Origin: an uncultured Flavobacteriales bacterium
GTDB taxonomy: Bacteria > Bacteroidota > Bacteroidia > Flavobacteriales > Schleiferiaceae
Assembly: GCA_913055685.1 (NCBI GenBank)
Contig: CAJXKC010000005.1
Span: 18,946 to 82,945, forward strand
Reading direction: 5' to 3'
Length of the DNA stretch: 64,000 bases
The position numbers were made by a program, and so were the translations under genes. Positions 25,576 to 34,126 of this stretch are shown here, piece by piece; the first letter of the stretch is position 1, and every line of letters begins with the position of its first letter. The notes beneath the pieces are model-generated. The model searched no databases. It saw only the letters and a list, made by a program, of their open reading frames with translations, and had not been told where the DNA came from.

Positions 25576-26364
25576 ATGAAGCGATTCCTTCTATTGCTCT
25601 TCGCCCTATCCTTTTTTGCGAGCTGTGTGCCCAAGAAGCGATTAACCTACCTCCAAGAAAATAAAGAAAACAAAGCCGATTACAAGCTACAGCGCTCGGC
25701 CTATAAGGTACAGCCCAATGACATCTTAAGCATTACCGTACGTTCCTTCGATTTGGAGACTAGTCAGATGTTTAACATTGCTAATCAATCTGGAACAACG
25801 CAATTAATGGCAGGCGACATCCTTTTCTACCTTCAAGGTTACTCTATTGATTTAGAAGGAAAAATCACCATGCCCGTAGTAGGAGAATTGGCGGTGGCCG
25901 ATAAGACCATTGAGGAAGTTCAGATTATGGTCGAAACAGAATTAAAAAAATACTTCACAGAGGAAGCCCTCAATGTGACGGTGCAATTAGCGGGTATACG
26001 CTTTTCCGTGGTTGGTGAGGCGAACCGACCCGGGAAGTATGTCATCTACCAGAACCAGGTAAACATCTTTGAAGCTTTGGCACAGGCCGGTGACATCTCC
26101 ATTGTAGGGGACCGGAAGCAAGTGATGATTGTTCGCCAAAAGCCCCAAGGCGATGTGGAAACCTTTTACCTAGACCTCACCGATGCGAATGTCATCAACG
26201 AACCCGGTTACTTTATCCAACCCAATGATGTCATCAACGTACAACCCTTAGTGCAAAAATCTTACGGGATTGGTACTACTGGTTTTCAAACCTTTTCCCA
26301 AATATTATCGGTTTTAGCCTCCACCATTACCTTAATTATCGCTATTAATTCCTTGAGTAACTAA
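25576..26364 (+). CDS. Polysaccharide export outer-membrane lipoprotein (Wza-like)
   Basis: 262 residues. Lipoprotein signal MKRFLLLLFALSFFASC (Cys17). The polysaccharide export domain begins YKVQPNDILSITVRSFD (about 43-60) and is followed by SLBB-type segments (FSVVGEANRPGKY..., GDRKQVMIVRQ...). A C-terminal hydrophobic stretch (about 240-260) could cross the outer membrane, as the Wza C-terminal helix does. It would form the outer-membrane exit pore for the polysaccharide made by the genes at 29-48 kb. Its stop overlaps the start of the next gene (TAATG), so the two are translationally coupled. Confidence 0.92.
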   Translation: MKRFLLLLFALSFFASCVPKKRLTYLQENKENKADYKLQRSAYKVQPNDILSITVRSFDLETSQMFNIANQSGTTQLMAGDILFYLQGYSIDLEGKITMPVVGELAVADKTIEEVQIMVETELKKYFTEEALNVTVQLAGIRFSVVGEANRPGKYVIYQNQVNIFEALAQAGDISIVGDRKQVMIVRQKPQGDVETFYLDLTDANVINEPGYFIQPNDVINVQPLVQKSYGIGTTGFQTFSQILSVLASTITLIIAINSLSN

Positions 26365-28856
26365 TGGAATCGAATCCTAATTTACGTCCTCAAGAAGAGG
26401 AAACTATAGACCTTAAAGCGCTCTTATTCCAAATTTTAAGTGCCTGGCCGCTTATTCTCGCCTCGGTAGTGGTAGCTTTAGGTATAGCTTTTTTAGTGAA
26501 CCGCTACAGCGATCGCATCTACAAAGTCGAATCAGTGGTGATGGTAAAAAGCCAAGACGACAATTTCGGTGGACTGGAAAGCATGTTGGACTTTGCAGGT
26601 ATGTCCAATCCAAAATTAGAATTTGAGAATGAGGTCATCATATTAAAATCACGGACCCTGACCGAAAGAACTTTAAAACAGTTGAACTTTCAAGTGAGTT
26701 ATTTTAATGCAGGGCGAGTGCGTTCGGGCGAAGTTTTTCCTGACCCTGGATTCCAACTGACCTTTAAGGAAAATCATCCTCAGTTGACCGGTGATTACAA
26801 GATATTGTATTCAGCTAAGGAAGACCAATTTGCGATTAGCCTCCCAGACCTCACAAAAAAAGAAACAAAGCTCATTCTATATCAAGATGAGGTAGAAGGT
26901 CAGGATTTAGAATTAGACTTAGGTGATTTGCAAATTTCAGAAGTTCAGCTTTCTTGGAATGAAAGTTTTGAAAATGAATTCTGCTCCTTTTCCATTATTA
27001 AATCAGATGAGTTCAAAAAGAGCGCATTATACAAGAAGGAAGAAGAGCATTTAGAATACAGCTTAACCCTTAGGGATATGAAAAGCCTAGTGAAAGAGTA
27101 TAATGAGGGGTTGAAAATAAATCCAAGCTCAGAAGGGAGTTCAGGTATTACGCTAAGTATGGAGTCGGCCGTACCTGAAAAAGCCAGTCTGTATTTAAAT
27201 ACGCTGATTCAGGAATATCTTGCTCTTAATTTAGAGTCAAAAAACTCGAATTCGGCAGGCGCTTTGGAATTCATCAGTACCGAGTTAAAAGGTATTGAAG
27301 ATTCCTTACGACGGGTGGAACTGAGTATGCAAGCTTTCCAATCCCAGAATCAGGCGGTGAATCTCAGTGAACAAGGCGCCCAATTGATTGAAAATTTGTT
27401 TGAACTCGAAAAAGAAATCGGACTTCTTAAAACCCAGAAGCGTTACTTGCAATACTTGCGGGAAGAATTAGCCAATCCGAAAGCGGAAAATCCGCTTCTA
27501 GCCCCTGTAGCAGTAGGTATTGAATCTGGCGGTCTTAGCACTAGCGTAGAAAGAATTAATGAACTTCTAACAGAGCGTATCAGTCTTTCCATGGCGCAAA
27601 CCGAAAATAATCCCCGTTTGCGTACGATCGACGCCCAGCTTGTCAAGGCCAAGGAAGCCCTGGTAGAAAACTTAGTAAGTTTGGATCAAAGTCTGAGCTT
27701 CTCCCTGCGCAATCAAGAAGTAAAATTGATACAATTGGATCAACAGGTTCGTACTTTACCCGCCACGGAATTGCAATTGGTGAATATCAAACGACAAGCC
27801 CAGCTTAATGAAAACCTATACTTATTCCTCAAAGAGAAACAAGCGGAAACGGCTATTCTATTAGCCGGAAACACGCCAGATATTAAGGTGATCGACCCTG
27901 CTCATATTAATGAGATTCCCTTAAAACCGAAAGGAGCATTGAACTATGCTATAGCGCTTCTATTAGGTATTTTACTACCTACAGGCTTTGTACTAGGTCG
28001 CAATTATTTCGATACCAAAATACGGTCGAAAGAGGATTTAGAGAAAATATCCCCTTTACCGGTGGTGGGTATGATTGGGCATAGTGATCGGGATTCCAAT
28101 TTGATTGTGGCCCAATTCCCTAAATCAGGTATCGCCGAATCTTTTAGAGCCTTACGCTCTAATTTAGGATTCCTCAGTTCTCATAATGGAAAAGCCATTC
28201 AGACCATATTATTTACTTCCTCCATTGGGGGCGAAGGGAAAACCTTCATCAGCATCAATATGGCTTCCATTTTGGCGGCCAGTGGAAAAAAAACGGTTTT
28301 AGTGGGATTGGACTTACGAAAACCTAAAATTTACAATGACTTTGAGCTTTCCAATACGGTTGGGGTCAGTACGGTCTTAAGTGGCCAGGCCGAATTAAAA
28401 GAGGCTATTCAAGCCACCCGATTGGATTATTTGGATATCATCTCAGCAGGCCCTATTCCCCCCAACCCCTCGGAGCTTATTTTAGGAGAGCGCTTTGCCC
28501 AAATGACACAAACCCTGCGTGAACAATACGATTATATTGTATTCGACACCCCACCCGTGGGTCTAGTAGCCGACACCTTTGAATTAATGAAAACGGTTGA
28601 CTACAGTTTCTATGTGGTACGGCAAGGCTATACCGATAAAAACCTTCTGGGTTATATCAATGACCGTTATGAGAATAAGGCGGTGAATGATGTGGCTTTA
28701 GTTATCAATGACTTTAGTATTTCCAAAGTCTATGGTTATGGTTATGGTTATGGTTATGGTTATGGTTATGGTTATGGTTATGGTTATGGTTATGGTTATG
28801 GCTCCGCTTATTATGGAGAAGAGGACCAAGAGACAAAAAGGGTCCGAAGGAATTGA
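26364..28856 (+). CDS. Wzc-like polysaccharide co-polymerase and tyrosine kinase
   Basis: 830 residues. An N-terminal Wzz chain-length domain has a membrane segment at about 30-50; a long periplasmic coiled-coil part (about 270-480) and GNVR-like segment precede the second membrane segment (ALNYAIALLLGILLPTGFVLG, about 530-550). The cytoplasmic BY-kinase has Walker A GGEGKT (622-627), A' VGLDLRKPK and Walker B YIVFDTPP. The tail holds twelve consecutive Tyr-Gly pairs from a hexanucleotide repeat, followed by SAYYGEEDQ; a tyrosine cluster here is the normal autophosphorylation site. It controls length and export of the surface polysaccharide together with the Wza-like partner. Confidence 0.93.
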   Translation: MESNPNLRPQEEETIDLKALLFQILSAWPLILASVVVALGIAFLVNRYSDRIYKVESVVMVKSQDDNFGGLESMLDFAGMSNPKLEFENEVIILKSRTLTERTLKQLNFQVSYFNAGRVRSGEVFPDPGFQLTFKENHPQLTGDYKILYSAKEDQFAISLPDLTKKETKLILYQDEVEGQDLELDLGDLQISEVQLSWNESFENEFCSFSIIKSDEFKKSALYKKEEEHLEYSLTLRDMKSLVKEYNEGLKINPSSEGSSGITLSMESAVPEKASLYLNTLIQEYLALNLESKNSNSAGALEFISTELKGIEDSLRRVELSMQAFQSQNQAVNLSEQGAQLIENLFELEKEIGLLKTQKRYLQYLREELANPKAENPLLAPVAVGIESGGLSTSVERINELLTERISLSMAQTENNPRLRTIDAQLVKAKEALVENLVSLDQSLSFSLRNQEVKLIQLDQQVRTLPATELQLVNIKRQAQLNENLYLFLKEKQAETAILLAGNTPDIKVIDPAHINEIPLKPKGALNYAIALLLGILLPTGFVLGRNYFDTKIRSKEDLEKISPLPVVGMIGHSDRDSNLIVAQFPKSGIAESFRALRSNLGFLSSHNGKAIQTILFTSSIGGEGKTFISINMASILAASGKKTVLVGLDLRKPKIYNDFELSNTVGVSTVLSGQAELKEAIQATRLDYLDIISAGPIPPNPSELILGERFAQMTQTLREQYDYIVFDTPPVGLVADTFELMKTVDYSFYVVRQGYTDKNLLGYINDRYENKAVNDVALVINDFSISKVYGYGYGYGYGYGYGYGYGYGYGYGSAYYGEEDQETKRVRRN
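28731..28802 (+). repeat. (TATGGT)12 hexanucleotide tract encoding Tyr-Gly repeats
   Basis: Twelve in-frame TATGGY units, only the last differing (TATGGC). Slippage would change the number of Tyr-Gly pairs in steps of one without shifting the frame, so the number of phosphorylatable tyrosines of the kinase tail can vary between cells. Confidence 0.95.
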
Positions 28857-28947
28857 AAGTGATTAAATTTTGAAATTCCTTTAAACTCTTAAAGTCTATT
28901 ATCTTGAATACAAAGAAAAAAGACGGCTGAAACTAACCAGAACCACC

Positions 28948-29742
28948 CTACCTATATTTATTTGCTATTCTATACTTGATATACTGAAATATAGTTGGGT
29001 GATAGAAAATAGTATTATCCGTTAAGTTGGGATTCTTTATTCTAGGTAACTGGGCAATATCATCCGTTTCAGTTAAAATTTTATTCAAGCTTGCTGCTGT
29101 GTATTTCATACCTCGCCAGTTCAAGCTCATGTAAGTATCTTCTGGTTTAGGCAGAAATTTCTCTTGGTAAATAATATCACCTGAATCAACACCTGAGTCA
29201 ACCCAAAAAATTGTGTACCCAATTTTATCTATTTCATCTTTATAAATTGCCCAAAATGAAGAATGCACCCCTCGATAATATTGAGTGATTCCGGGGTGTG
29301 CGCCAATTACTCGGCCATCCACAATATCTCTAACCTTCTTCGATACCCAATAAGGCGTATGAATAATAATTAAATCTGGATTTAAGTCTTTCATCCATGA
29401 TAAAACATTGGGATCATCATAGGACGACGTATACATAATATTTTCTTCAAACTCTTCAAGAACCTTATTTATGGAGTCTTTATGGAAAAGGCTATGATAT
29501 ACCCTTTTATCCCTTCTTCTATTCAGTAGAGTGTACAATAACCTCTCCATGATCTGGAATAAAACCTTCCATATCCCTTGTTTCCTAATTGCTATCTTTA
29601 GAAACTTAAAATTAATACCATTATTTTTCTGGTTCGCGACAACGGCACCAACTATATTATGCTGACCTTTTAATAGGGTTGCCAGGGTATTTAAATTGTG
29701 TAACGATGAACCCGTCAGAACGAGAATACGAGAATTAATCAT
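28948..29742 (-). CDS. Formyltransferase-like enzyme, first copy
   Basis: 264 residues from Met at 29742 (MINSRILVLTGSS); this overlaps the stop of the deacetylase gene by eight bases. The methionyl-tRNA/sugar formyltransferase fold is recognised from DLIIIHTPYWVSKKV, VIGAHPGITQYYRGVHSSFWAI and VDSGVDSGDIIY. His149 and Asp186 match the catalytic His and Asp of the family, but the position of the catalytic Asn reads Gly147 (IGAHP). Likely N-formylates an amino sugar of the surface polysaccharide using formyl-tetrahydrofolate; activity is uncertain given that change. Clearly AT-rich compared with flanking genes. It ends about 90 bases from the convergent wzc-like gene. Confidence 0.75.
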   Translation of the reverse strand: MINSRILVLTGSSLHNLNTLATLLKGQHNIVGAVVANQKNNGINFKFLKIAIRKQGIWKVLFQIMERLLYTLLNRRRDKRVYHSLFHKDSINKVLEEFEENIMYTSSYDDPNVLSWMKDLNPDLIIIHTPYWVSKKVRDIVDGRVIGAHPGITQYYRGVHSSFWAIYKDEIDKIGYTIFWVDSGVDSGDIIYQEKFLPKPEDTYMSLNWRGMKYTAASLNKILTETDDIAQLPRIKNPNLTDNTIFYHPTIFQYIKYRIANKYR

Positions 29743-30514
29743 TGTGCCTTCTTGAATTATGAATTTTAGAGTAAACGGGAAAAACAATTGACTTCACTAT
29801 ATTCTTAAATCTTCTTTTTATTCTGGCCCTTTTTATTCCTTTCAACTCACATAATTTAGTGATTTCCTTCAAGCTTGTACCTGCTTTTGGGTAGAACCGT
29901 CCAAAGACTCGCGCCCCTCCTATATCTCTAGTTTTTAAATACGGTTCTGAATCAAACACATACCTAAAACCATTATCATACGCCGCCATGTAGGAATTAT
30001 AATTTGAGTCACCTCCTGGTATGGAGCAACATTTCACGGAATCATTTAATATCTCCTCTAAAATTCGCCTACTTTGCTTCCACTCATCTTGCATTTCCCT
30101 GTAAGATAGGCTCCTAAAAACATTCGGATGGGTGTGAGAATGAGATCCTATTATATGTCCTCGCTGGTGTAAATCAATTATCTCAGACTCATTCAAAAAA
30201 TATTTGTCTCCAATTAAACTTGTGGTTATGAAGAAATGCCCCTTAACCCCATATTTTTCTAAACACTCCGCTATAAACATAGCCGACTTTCCTCCATCAT
30301 CAAAAGTTAGCAAGGTCCCACTATCATGTTTCTCAATCTCATTAATTGTTATGATGTCCTTCCTCAGTTTTACTATGATTTCAATATTCTCAATAAACTC
30401 ACTAACCTTATGTTTATAAGGCAGAGCGCTTTCCCTCTGGAAACCTGAGTCCCTGGGATTATCTACGACCTCATGATATAGAAATGTTAAAAATGAGTTT
30501 TTCCCGTTTGTCAT
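29735..30514 (-). CDS. Polysaccharide deacetylase (NodB-type)
   Basis: 259 residues. NodB-homology motifs: the catalytic/metal motif TFDDGG (70-75), the metal-binding HSHTHP (125-130), and the arginine-type motif region CCSIPGGDSNYNSYM. The first 60 residues (FLTFLYHEVVDNP...) are a common opening in this family. Expected to remove acetyl groups from an amino sugar or polysaccharide. Directly followed by a formyltransferase-like gene with overlapping ends, which suggests deacetylation and re-acylation of the same sugar. AT-rich; upstream is a 236-bp AT-rich gap. Confidence 0.85.
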   Translation of the reverse strand: MTNGKNSFLTFLYHEVVDNPRDSGFQRESALPYKHKVSEFIENIEIIVKLRKDIITINEIEKHDSGTLLTFDDGGKSAMFIAECLEKYGVKGHFFITTSLIGDKYFLNESEIIDLHQRGHIIGSHSHTHPNVFRSLSYREMQDEWKQSRRILEEILNDSVKCCSIPGGDSNYNSYMAAYDNGFRYVFDSEPYLKTRDIGGARVFGRFYPKAGTSLKEITKLCELKGIKRARIKRRFKNIVKSIVFPVYSKIHNSRRHND

Positions 30515-30750
30515 ACTTTTTTATTTACAATATTGGAATGATTAGTATTTCATTTATCGATATACTCGGATATCAATCCATAGATAATGTGAGTTCTATA
30601 TTCTATAAAAGTGTTGAATTAATTAATTTAAAGAAAAGCTCATATTCATATTAATAAATGAACGATGTTAAAAAAATGAGAAACGAGAAATTAAGTAAAG
30701 TACTTTAAAACCTCTCTCCGGAACCCTAGCAATGGAACGTAACCTTTTCC
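30515..30750. other. AT-rich gap inside the polysaccharide locus
   Basis: No gene, hairpin repeat or terminator of note; long A/T runs such as TTAATTAATTTAAAG. It separates the two AT-rich genes at the end of the locus from the more balanced block starting with the second formyltransferase, and may mark an acquisition boundary. Confidence 0.5.
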
Positions 30751-31572
30751 TCAATCAATGGAATACTCTAAAATAAAATAAGGACCATCTGCCAATTCCA
30801 GCACTTCCGCCCCTTGGGTTACACTGAGCGTGCCTCGCCAAATTATCTTCTTCGCTCCATTTTCCAAGGGCAAAAAGGCGCCAGGGTAAGGACGCGTGGT
30901 AGCGCGCACCAAACGATCCACTTCACTGCGGGTCATCGAATACCTTATTTCTCCATCTTCAGGCTTTCGCCCCTCCCAATAAGTGGCCCTACTTTCATCT
31001 TGAACCTCCGCTTTTAATTCCCCCGACACCAAATCTGGCCAAATATTTTGAATCAAATGAACATGGGCTTCATTCACTTTCTCGTAGAGGTTAGTAGCCG
31101 TTTCCGAGAGGCTCAGTGGTATTTCATACTGTCCTAATAGTGCCCCTGTATCAACCCCTTCGTCCATTTTAAAGAAGCTGACTCCGGTTTTATCTAAACC
31201 TTTCAAAATAGCCCAGGGCACCGCCGCTCGCCCTCGGCCTTGGGGCAACAAAGTCGGATGCGCACCGATGGCCCCTTGTTTGGGCGTTTCAATAACTTCC
31301 TTCGAAGCGATTTGCGACCAACCAATTATAAAAAGCCAATCGATTTGATATTGCTTCAAGGCTTCAATCGCCTCCGCGTCATTGATGTGATCGATTTTGA
31401 CTAAAGGTACCTTTTTCTCTTCTGCCAATCGGTCCAAGTAAATACGTCCTGACTTCTTTTTCGCTTTATGGTCGTGTAGCGTGATGAACAAATCAAATTG
31501 CCCCCCTACCTCATAAACCGCTTCGATACAACTCAAACCGATTTGAACACAAGTACAAAATGCTATTTTCAT
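30751..31572 (-). CDS. Formyltransferase-like enzyme, second copy
   Basis: 273 residues from Met at 31572 (MKIAFCTCVQIGLSC), coupled to the upstream gene by TAATG. The formyltransferase core reads WLFIIGWSQIASKEVI, AIGAHPTLLPQGRGRAAVPWAI and MDEGVDTGALL, with His105 and Asp141 in the catalytic positions and Gly103 where Asn is usual. The C-terminal 70 residues resemble the Formyl_trans_C barrel of methionyl-tRNA formyltransferase (RATTRPYPGAFL). Close to a PIG-L deacetylase and a PglC-like transferase: together these could deacetylate and re-formylate the first, lipid-linked sugar. Composition is closer to the core genome than the first copy. Confidence 0.8.
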   Translation of the reverse strand: MKIAFCTCVQIGLSCIEAVYEVGGQFDLFITLHDHKAKKKSGRIYLDRLAEEKKVPLVKIDHINDAEAIEALKQYQIDWLFIIGWSQIASKEVIETPKQGAIGAHPTLLPQGRGRAAVPWAILKGLDKTGVSFFKMDEGVDTGALLGQYEIPLSLSETATNLYEKVNEAHVHLIQNIWPDLVSGELKAEVQDESRATYWEGRKPEDGEIRYSMTRSEVDRLVRATTRPYPGAFLPLENGAKKIIWRGTLSVTQGAEVLELADGPYFILEYSID

Positions 31573-32135
31573 TAGTAAGCGGGTGGTTTTTTGGTGAAAT
31601 AAACGAGGGTCTTCCCTAATATTCTCAAATCCATCAGAAGGGAAACTTGCTGGGCGTATTCCCCATCGAAAGCTGCTTTTTGCTCTGGCGGCATATTGTC
31701 GTAGGAATTGACCTGAGCCCAACCGGTAAGTCCCGGTCTTAAGTTTATGGCCCCATTGACTCTACGCATTTCAATTAAGCTCTCCTGGCTGGGAATGGGA
31801 GGACGTGGGCCAATAAAGGACATATCGCCTTTCAGCACATTCACAAACTGCGGCAATTCATCTAAATTGGTACGTCGAATGAATTTTCCAAAAGGTGTAA
31901 TACGAAGTTTATGCCGTTCATGGGATTCTACATTAGGCGTCTTTAGAGGCATGCTACGAAATTTGTAGAAGCGAAAAGCTTGTCCGCCCTTACCGATACG
32001 GTCATGAGAAAAAATCGGGTGACCACCATCTTGCACCAAAATAATTAGAGCTATAAGTCCAAATAATGGCGCTAAGACAATTAATAAGAAAAGTGCAAAT
32101 ACTATATCAAAGAACCTTTTCAGCAAAGAGTACAT
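31572..32135 (-). CDS. PglC/WcaJ-type initiating phosphoglycosyl transferase
   Basis: 187 residues from Met at 32135 (MYSLLKRFFDIVFAL). A single re-entrant membrane helix (about 7-30) is followed by the cytoplasmic domain with FRFYKFRSMPL, the catalytic NLDELPQFVNVLKGDMSFIGPRPP and RPGLTGWAQVN. Small PglC-like form without the WcaJ N-terminal membrane domain. It transfers a sugar phosphate onto undecaprenyl phosphate at the inner membrane, starting the repeat unit. Five bases downstream of the PIG-L gene and overlapping the formyltransferase gene. Confidence 0.93.
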   Translation of the reverse strand: MYSLLKRFFDIVFALFLLIVLAPLFGLIALIILVQDGGHPIFSHDRIGKGGQAFRFYKFRSMPLKTPNVESHERHKLRITPFGKFIRRTNLDELPQFVNVLKGDMSFIGPRPPIPSQESLIEMRRVNGAINLRPGLTGWAQVNSYDNMPPEQKAAFDGEYAQQVSLLMDLRILGKTLVYFTKKPPAY

Positions 32136-32139
32136 CGCG

Positions 32140-32820
32140 CTAAGGATTAATGATATGCATAGCGGTTTGGAATGCCTCACAAAGGTTTTTACCTACCTGG
32201 GCCCCTCGTGTTAAAGCCAATGCTCTAATCGCTTCATCACTGCGCGGATGGGGATAATCGCGCATTACGCCTTCATAGGAATACAAGGCTTTCATCTTTG
32301 CCCGCAATCCTTCTTCCCCAATTTCTATAAAGGTATCTGGGCGGAAATTTTGACCATCAACAGGGAAGGCCCAATCGGTACTAGAGGGAATTTCCATGAA
32401 ATACAGGCCTTGAATGGGCTTTACCGGTTTGCGTTGGTACAATCGAGCCGCGGCCTGACAGGCTTTGCTCGTATGGTAATGATCATTGTTTAAATCATAG
32501 GGGTGATGCGTAAAAACGAAATCGGGCTCAATTTCTTCGATCACCTTTTCAATAAATTGTACCAATTCCAAATGGGGGATAGTATTGAATTTGATATTAG
32601 GAAATGGTCCCAAAATAGGCGCTTCGGCGCCCATGTATTTTTGAGCTTGAGCCGTATGTGCCTTCAGCTCATCTACATCAGGTCGATGCCGGCGAGCATC
32701 TACATCACCTGATAAAATCAAGTTATAGACTTTATGTCCGGCTTGTGAAAGAATGTAAGAACTTCCGCCAAAACCTAGAGCTTCATCGTCTGGATGGGCG
32801 GTTACAGTTAAAAAAATCAT
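32140..32820 (-). CDS. PIG-L family sugar N-deacetylase
   Basis: 226 residues. The zinc and catalytic motif AHPDDE is at 8-13, and HHPYDLNNDH (105-114) provides the second metal ligand and acid/base region. The family removes acetyl groups from N-acetyl amino sugars (as in GlcNAc-PI, mycothiol or bacillithiol pathways). Here, between a glycosyltransferase and PglC-like genes and near two formyltransferases, it probably acts on a sugar of the polysaccharide or its lipid-linked precursor. Overlaps the glycosyltransferase gene by four bases. Confidence 0.88.
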   Translation of the reverse strand: MIFLTVTAHPDDEALGFGGSSYILSQAGHKVYNLILSGDVDARRHRPDVDELKAHTAQAQKYMGAEAPILGPFPNIKFNTIPHLELVQFIEKVIEEIEPDFVFTHHPYDLNNDHYHTSKACQAAARLYQRKPVKPIQGLYFMEIPSSTDWAFPVDGQNFRPDTFIEIGEEGLRAKMKALYSYEGVMRDYPHPRSDEAIRALALTRGAQVGKNLCEAFQTAMHIINP

Positions 32821-33572
32821 TTTATATAATACCTAAATACACCATTAATAGCCCAAATGAAAGTGAAATATGACGACTCGATTATAGACAAATTTTGAGA
32901 TTTCCGTAGGAACACATAATGCTTAAAAAACAACTTCCATTTCTTTGAAGTTGCAGAATCTTCATGTTGCCTATAATAGGCAGTTATTTCTTTAAATGGC
33001 AAGGAGGTATAACCAAGGCTTAATATTTTTAGCCAAAGAGCATAATCCTGCTTTCGTCGATCCAAGCTCATATATTGTTTTCCGAGAACTTTCGCATCAT
33101 ATATGGCTGTAAGACAACTTATTTCTGTTCTTCTCAATAATCCATAATAATTAACTGGTTTTGAGCTAACTATTAGGGTCTTAGATAATATCCTTCCGTC
33201 TGAAGTAATATACCCATAACTACTGTGTGAAAAGACAGCATTATTATGCACCATATAGGAAAGATGCTTTTCAATCCTATTCAATTCCCATACATCGTCT
33301 GAATCGATAAAAGTGATAAATCGACCAACTGCATTTCGGATTCCTAAATTTCTTGCCGCACCTGCTCCCGAATTTTGATCTAATTCAAATAACCTTATTC
33401 TTTCGTCTTTTTCAACTAGATGTTTTAAATAGAGTTTTTCGTCCGGATCAGAGCCATCATCGACTATTATCCACTCAAAAGATTTAAAGCTCTGGTTTAC
33501 AACTGAACTAAAAGTTTCGTTAAAATACTTTGAACCATTAAAAAAAGAAGTAATAATACTTACTTTACTCAT
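32817..33572 (-). CDS. Family 2 glycosyltransferase
   Basis: 251 residues. GT-A fold starting VSIITSFFNGSKYF, with WIIVDDGSD (about 34-42), GAGAARNLGI and FIDSDDVWELNRI, where the DxD-type motif binds nucleotide-sugar and metal. ISCLTAIYDAKVLG and ALWLKILSLGY complete the usual GT2 pattern. Adds one sugar to the repeat unit at the inner membrane; donor and acceptor unknown. Overlaps neighbours on both sides by four bases. AT-rich block. Confidence 0.88.
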   Translation of the reverse strand: MSKVSIITSFFNGSKYFNETFSSVVNQSFKSFEWIIVDDGSDPDEKLYLKHLVEKDERIRLFELDQNSGAGAARNLGIRNAVGRFITFIDSDDVWELNRIEKHLSYMVHNNAVFSHSSYGYITSDGRILSKTLIVSSKPVNYYGLLRRTEISCLTAIYDAKVLGKQYMSLDRRKQDYALWLKILSLGYTSLPFKEITAYYRQHEDSATSKKWKLFFKHYVFLRKSQNLSIIESSYFTFIWAINGVFRYYIK

Positions 33573-34126
33573 TTAAAATTATTTAAAACTTCCATAGTTT
33601 CTTTTACCTGATAATCAAAAGCATTTGTTTTTAACAACTTACTTATAACAGCATCGTCAAACCTATACTTAATATGCTTAGCGGGCACACCAACAACGAT
33701 TGAATAAGAATCTACATCCTTTAAAACGACCGAATTACTTCCAATAACGGCACCTCGGCCAATTTTAACTCCAGCACGAACTGTCACTTTTGTTCCAATC
33801 CAAACATCATCTTCAATGATAGTAAGCTTCTTTTTTGACTGTTTGTACAAAAGCGTTGATGTTGAAAAATTCCGGTAATCATGATCCATACCACCAATTG
33901 ATATAAAAGATGCTATAGAACAATAATTACCAATGACAGCTCTGTCAATTAATGAATAATCACCAATATAAGTACAATGACCCACTTTTGTATTTGACAA
34001 TTTAACAGAGCCTTCAATACGACAATTTTTTCCAATATGATTATTTTTAAACCAACCAGTAACTCTATGCTTTATATGAAAATAATTAAATTTTAAATTA
34101 CTTAAAAAGATCCTAATCATTATCAA
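33569..34126 (-). CDS. Hexapeptide-repeat acyltransferase
   Basis: 185 residues with left-handed beta-helix repeats (HIGKNCRIEGSVKLSN, RAVIGNYCSIASFISIGG, VWIGTKVTVRAGVKIGRGAVIGSNSVV) and the loop MDHDYRNFSTS carrying the His typical of the xenobiotic/colanic acid acetyltransferase group. Likely O-acetylates a sugar of the polysaccharide with acetyl-CoA. Four-base overlaps with both neighbours show tight coupling. AT-rich. Confidence 0.85.
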   Translation of the reverse strand: MIMIRIFLSNLKFNYFHIKHRVTGWFKNNHIGKNCRIEGSVKLSNTKVGHCTYIGDYSLIDRAVIGNYCSIASFISIGGMDHDYRNFSTSTLLYKQSKKKLTIIEDDVWIGTKVTVRAGVKIGRGAVIGSNSVVLKDVDSYSIVVGVPAKHIKYRFDDAVISKLLKTNAFDYQVKETMEVLNNFK

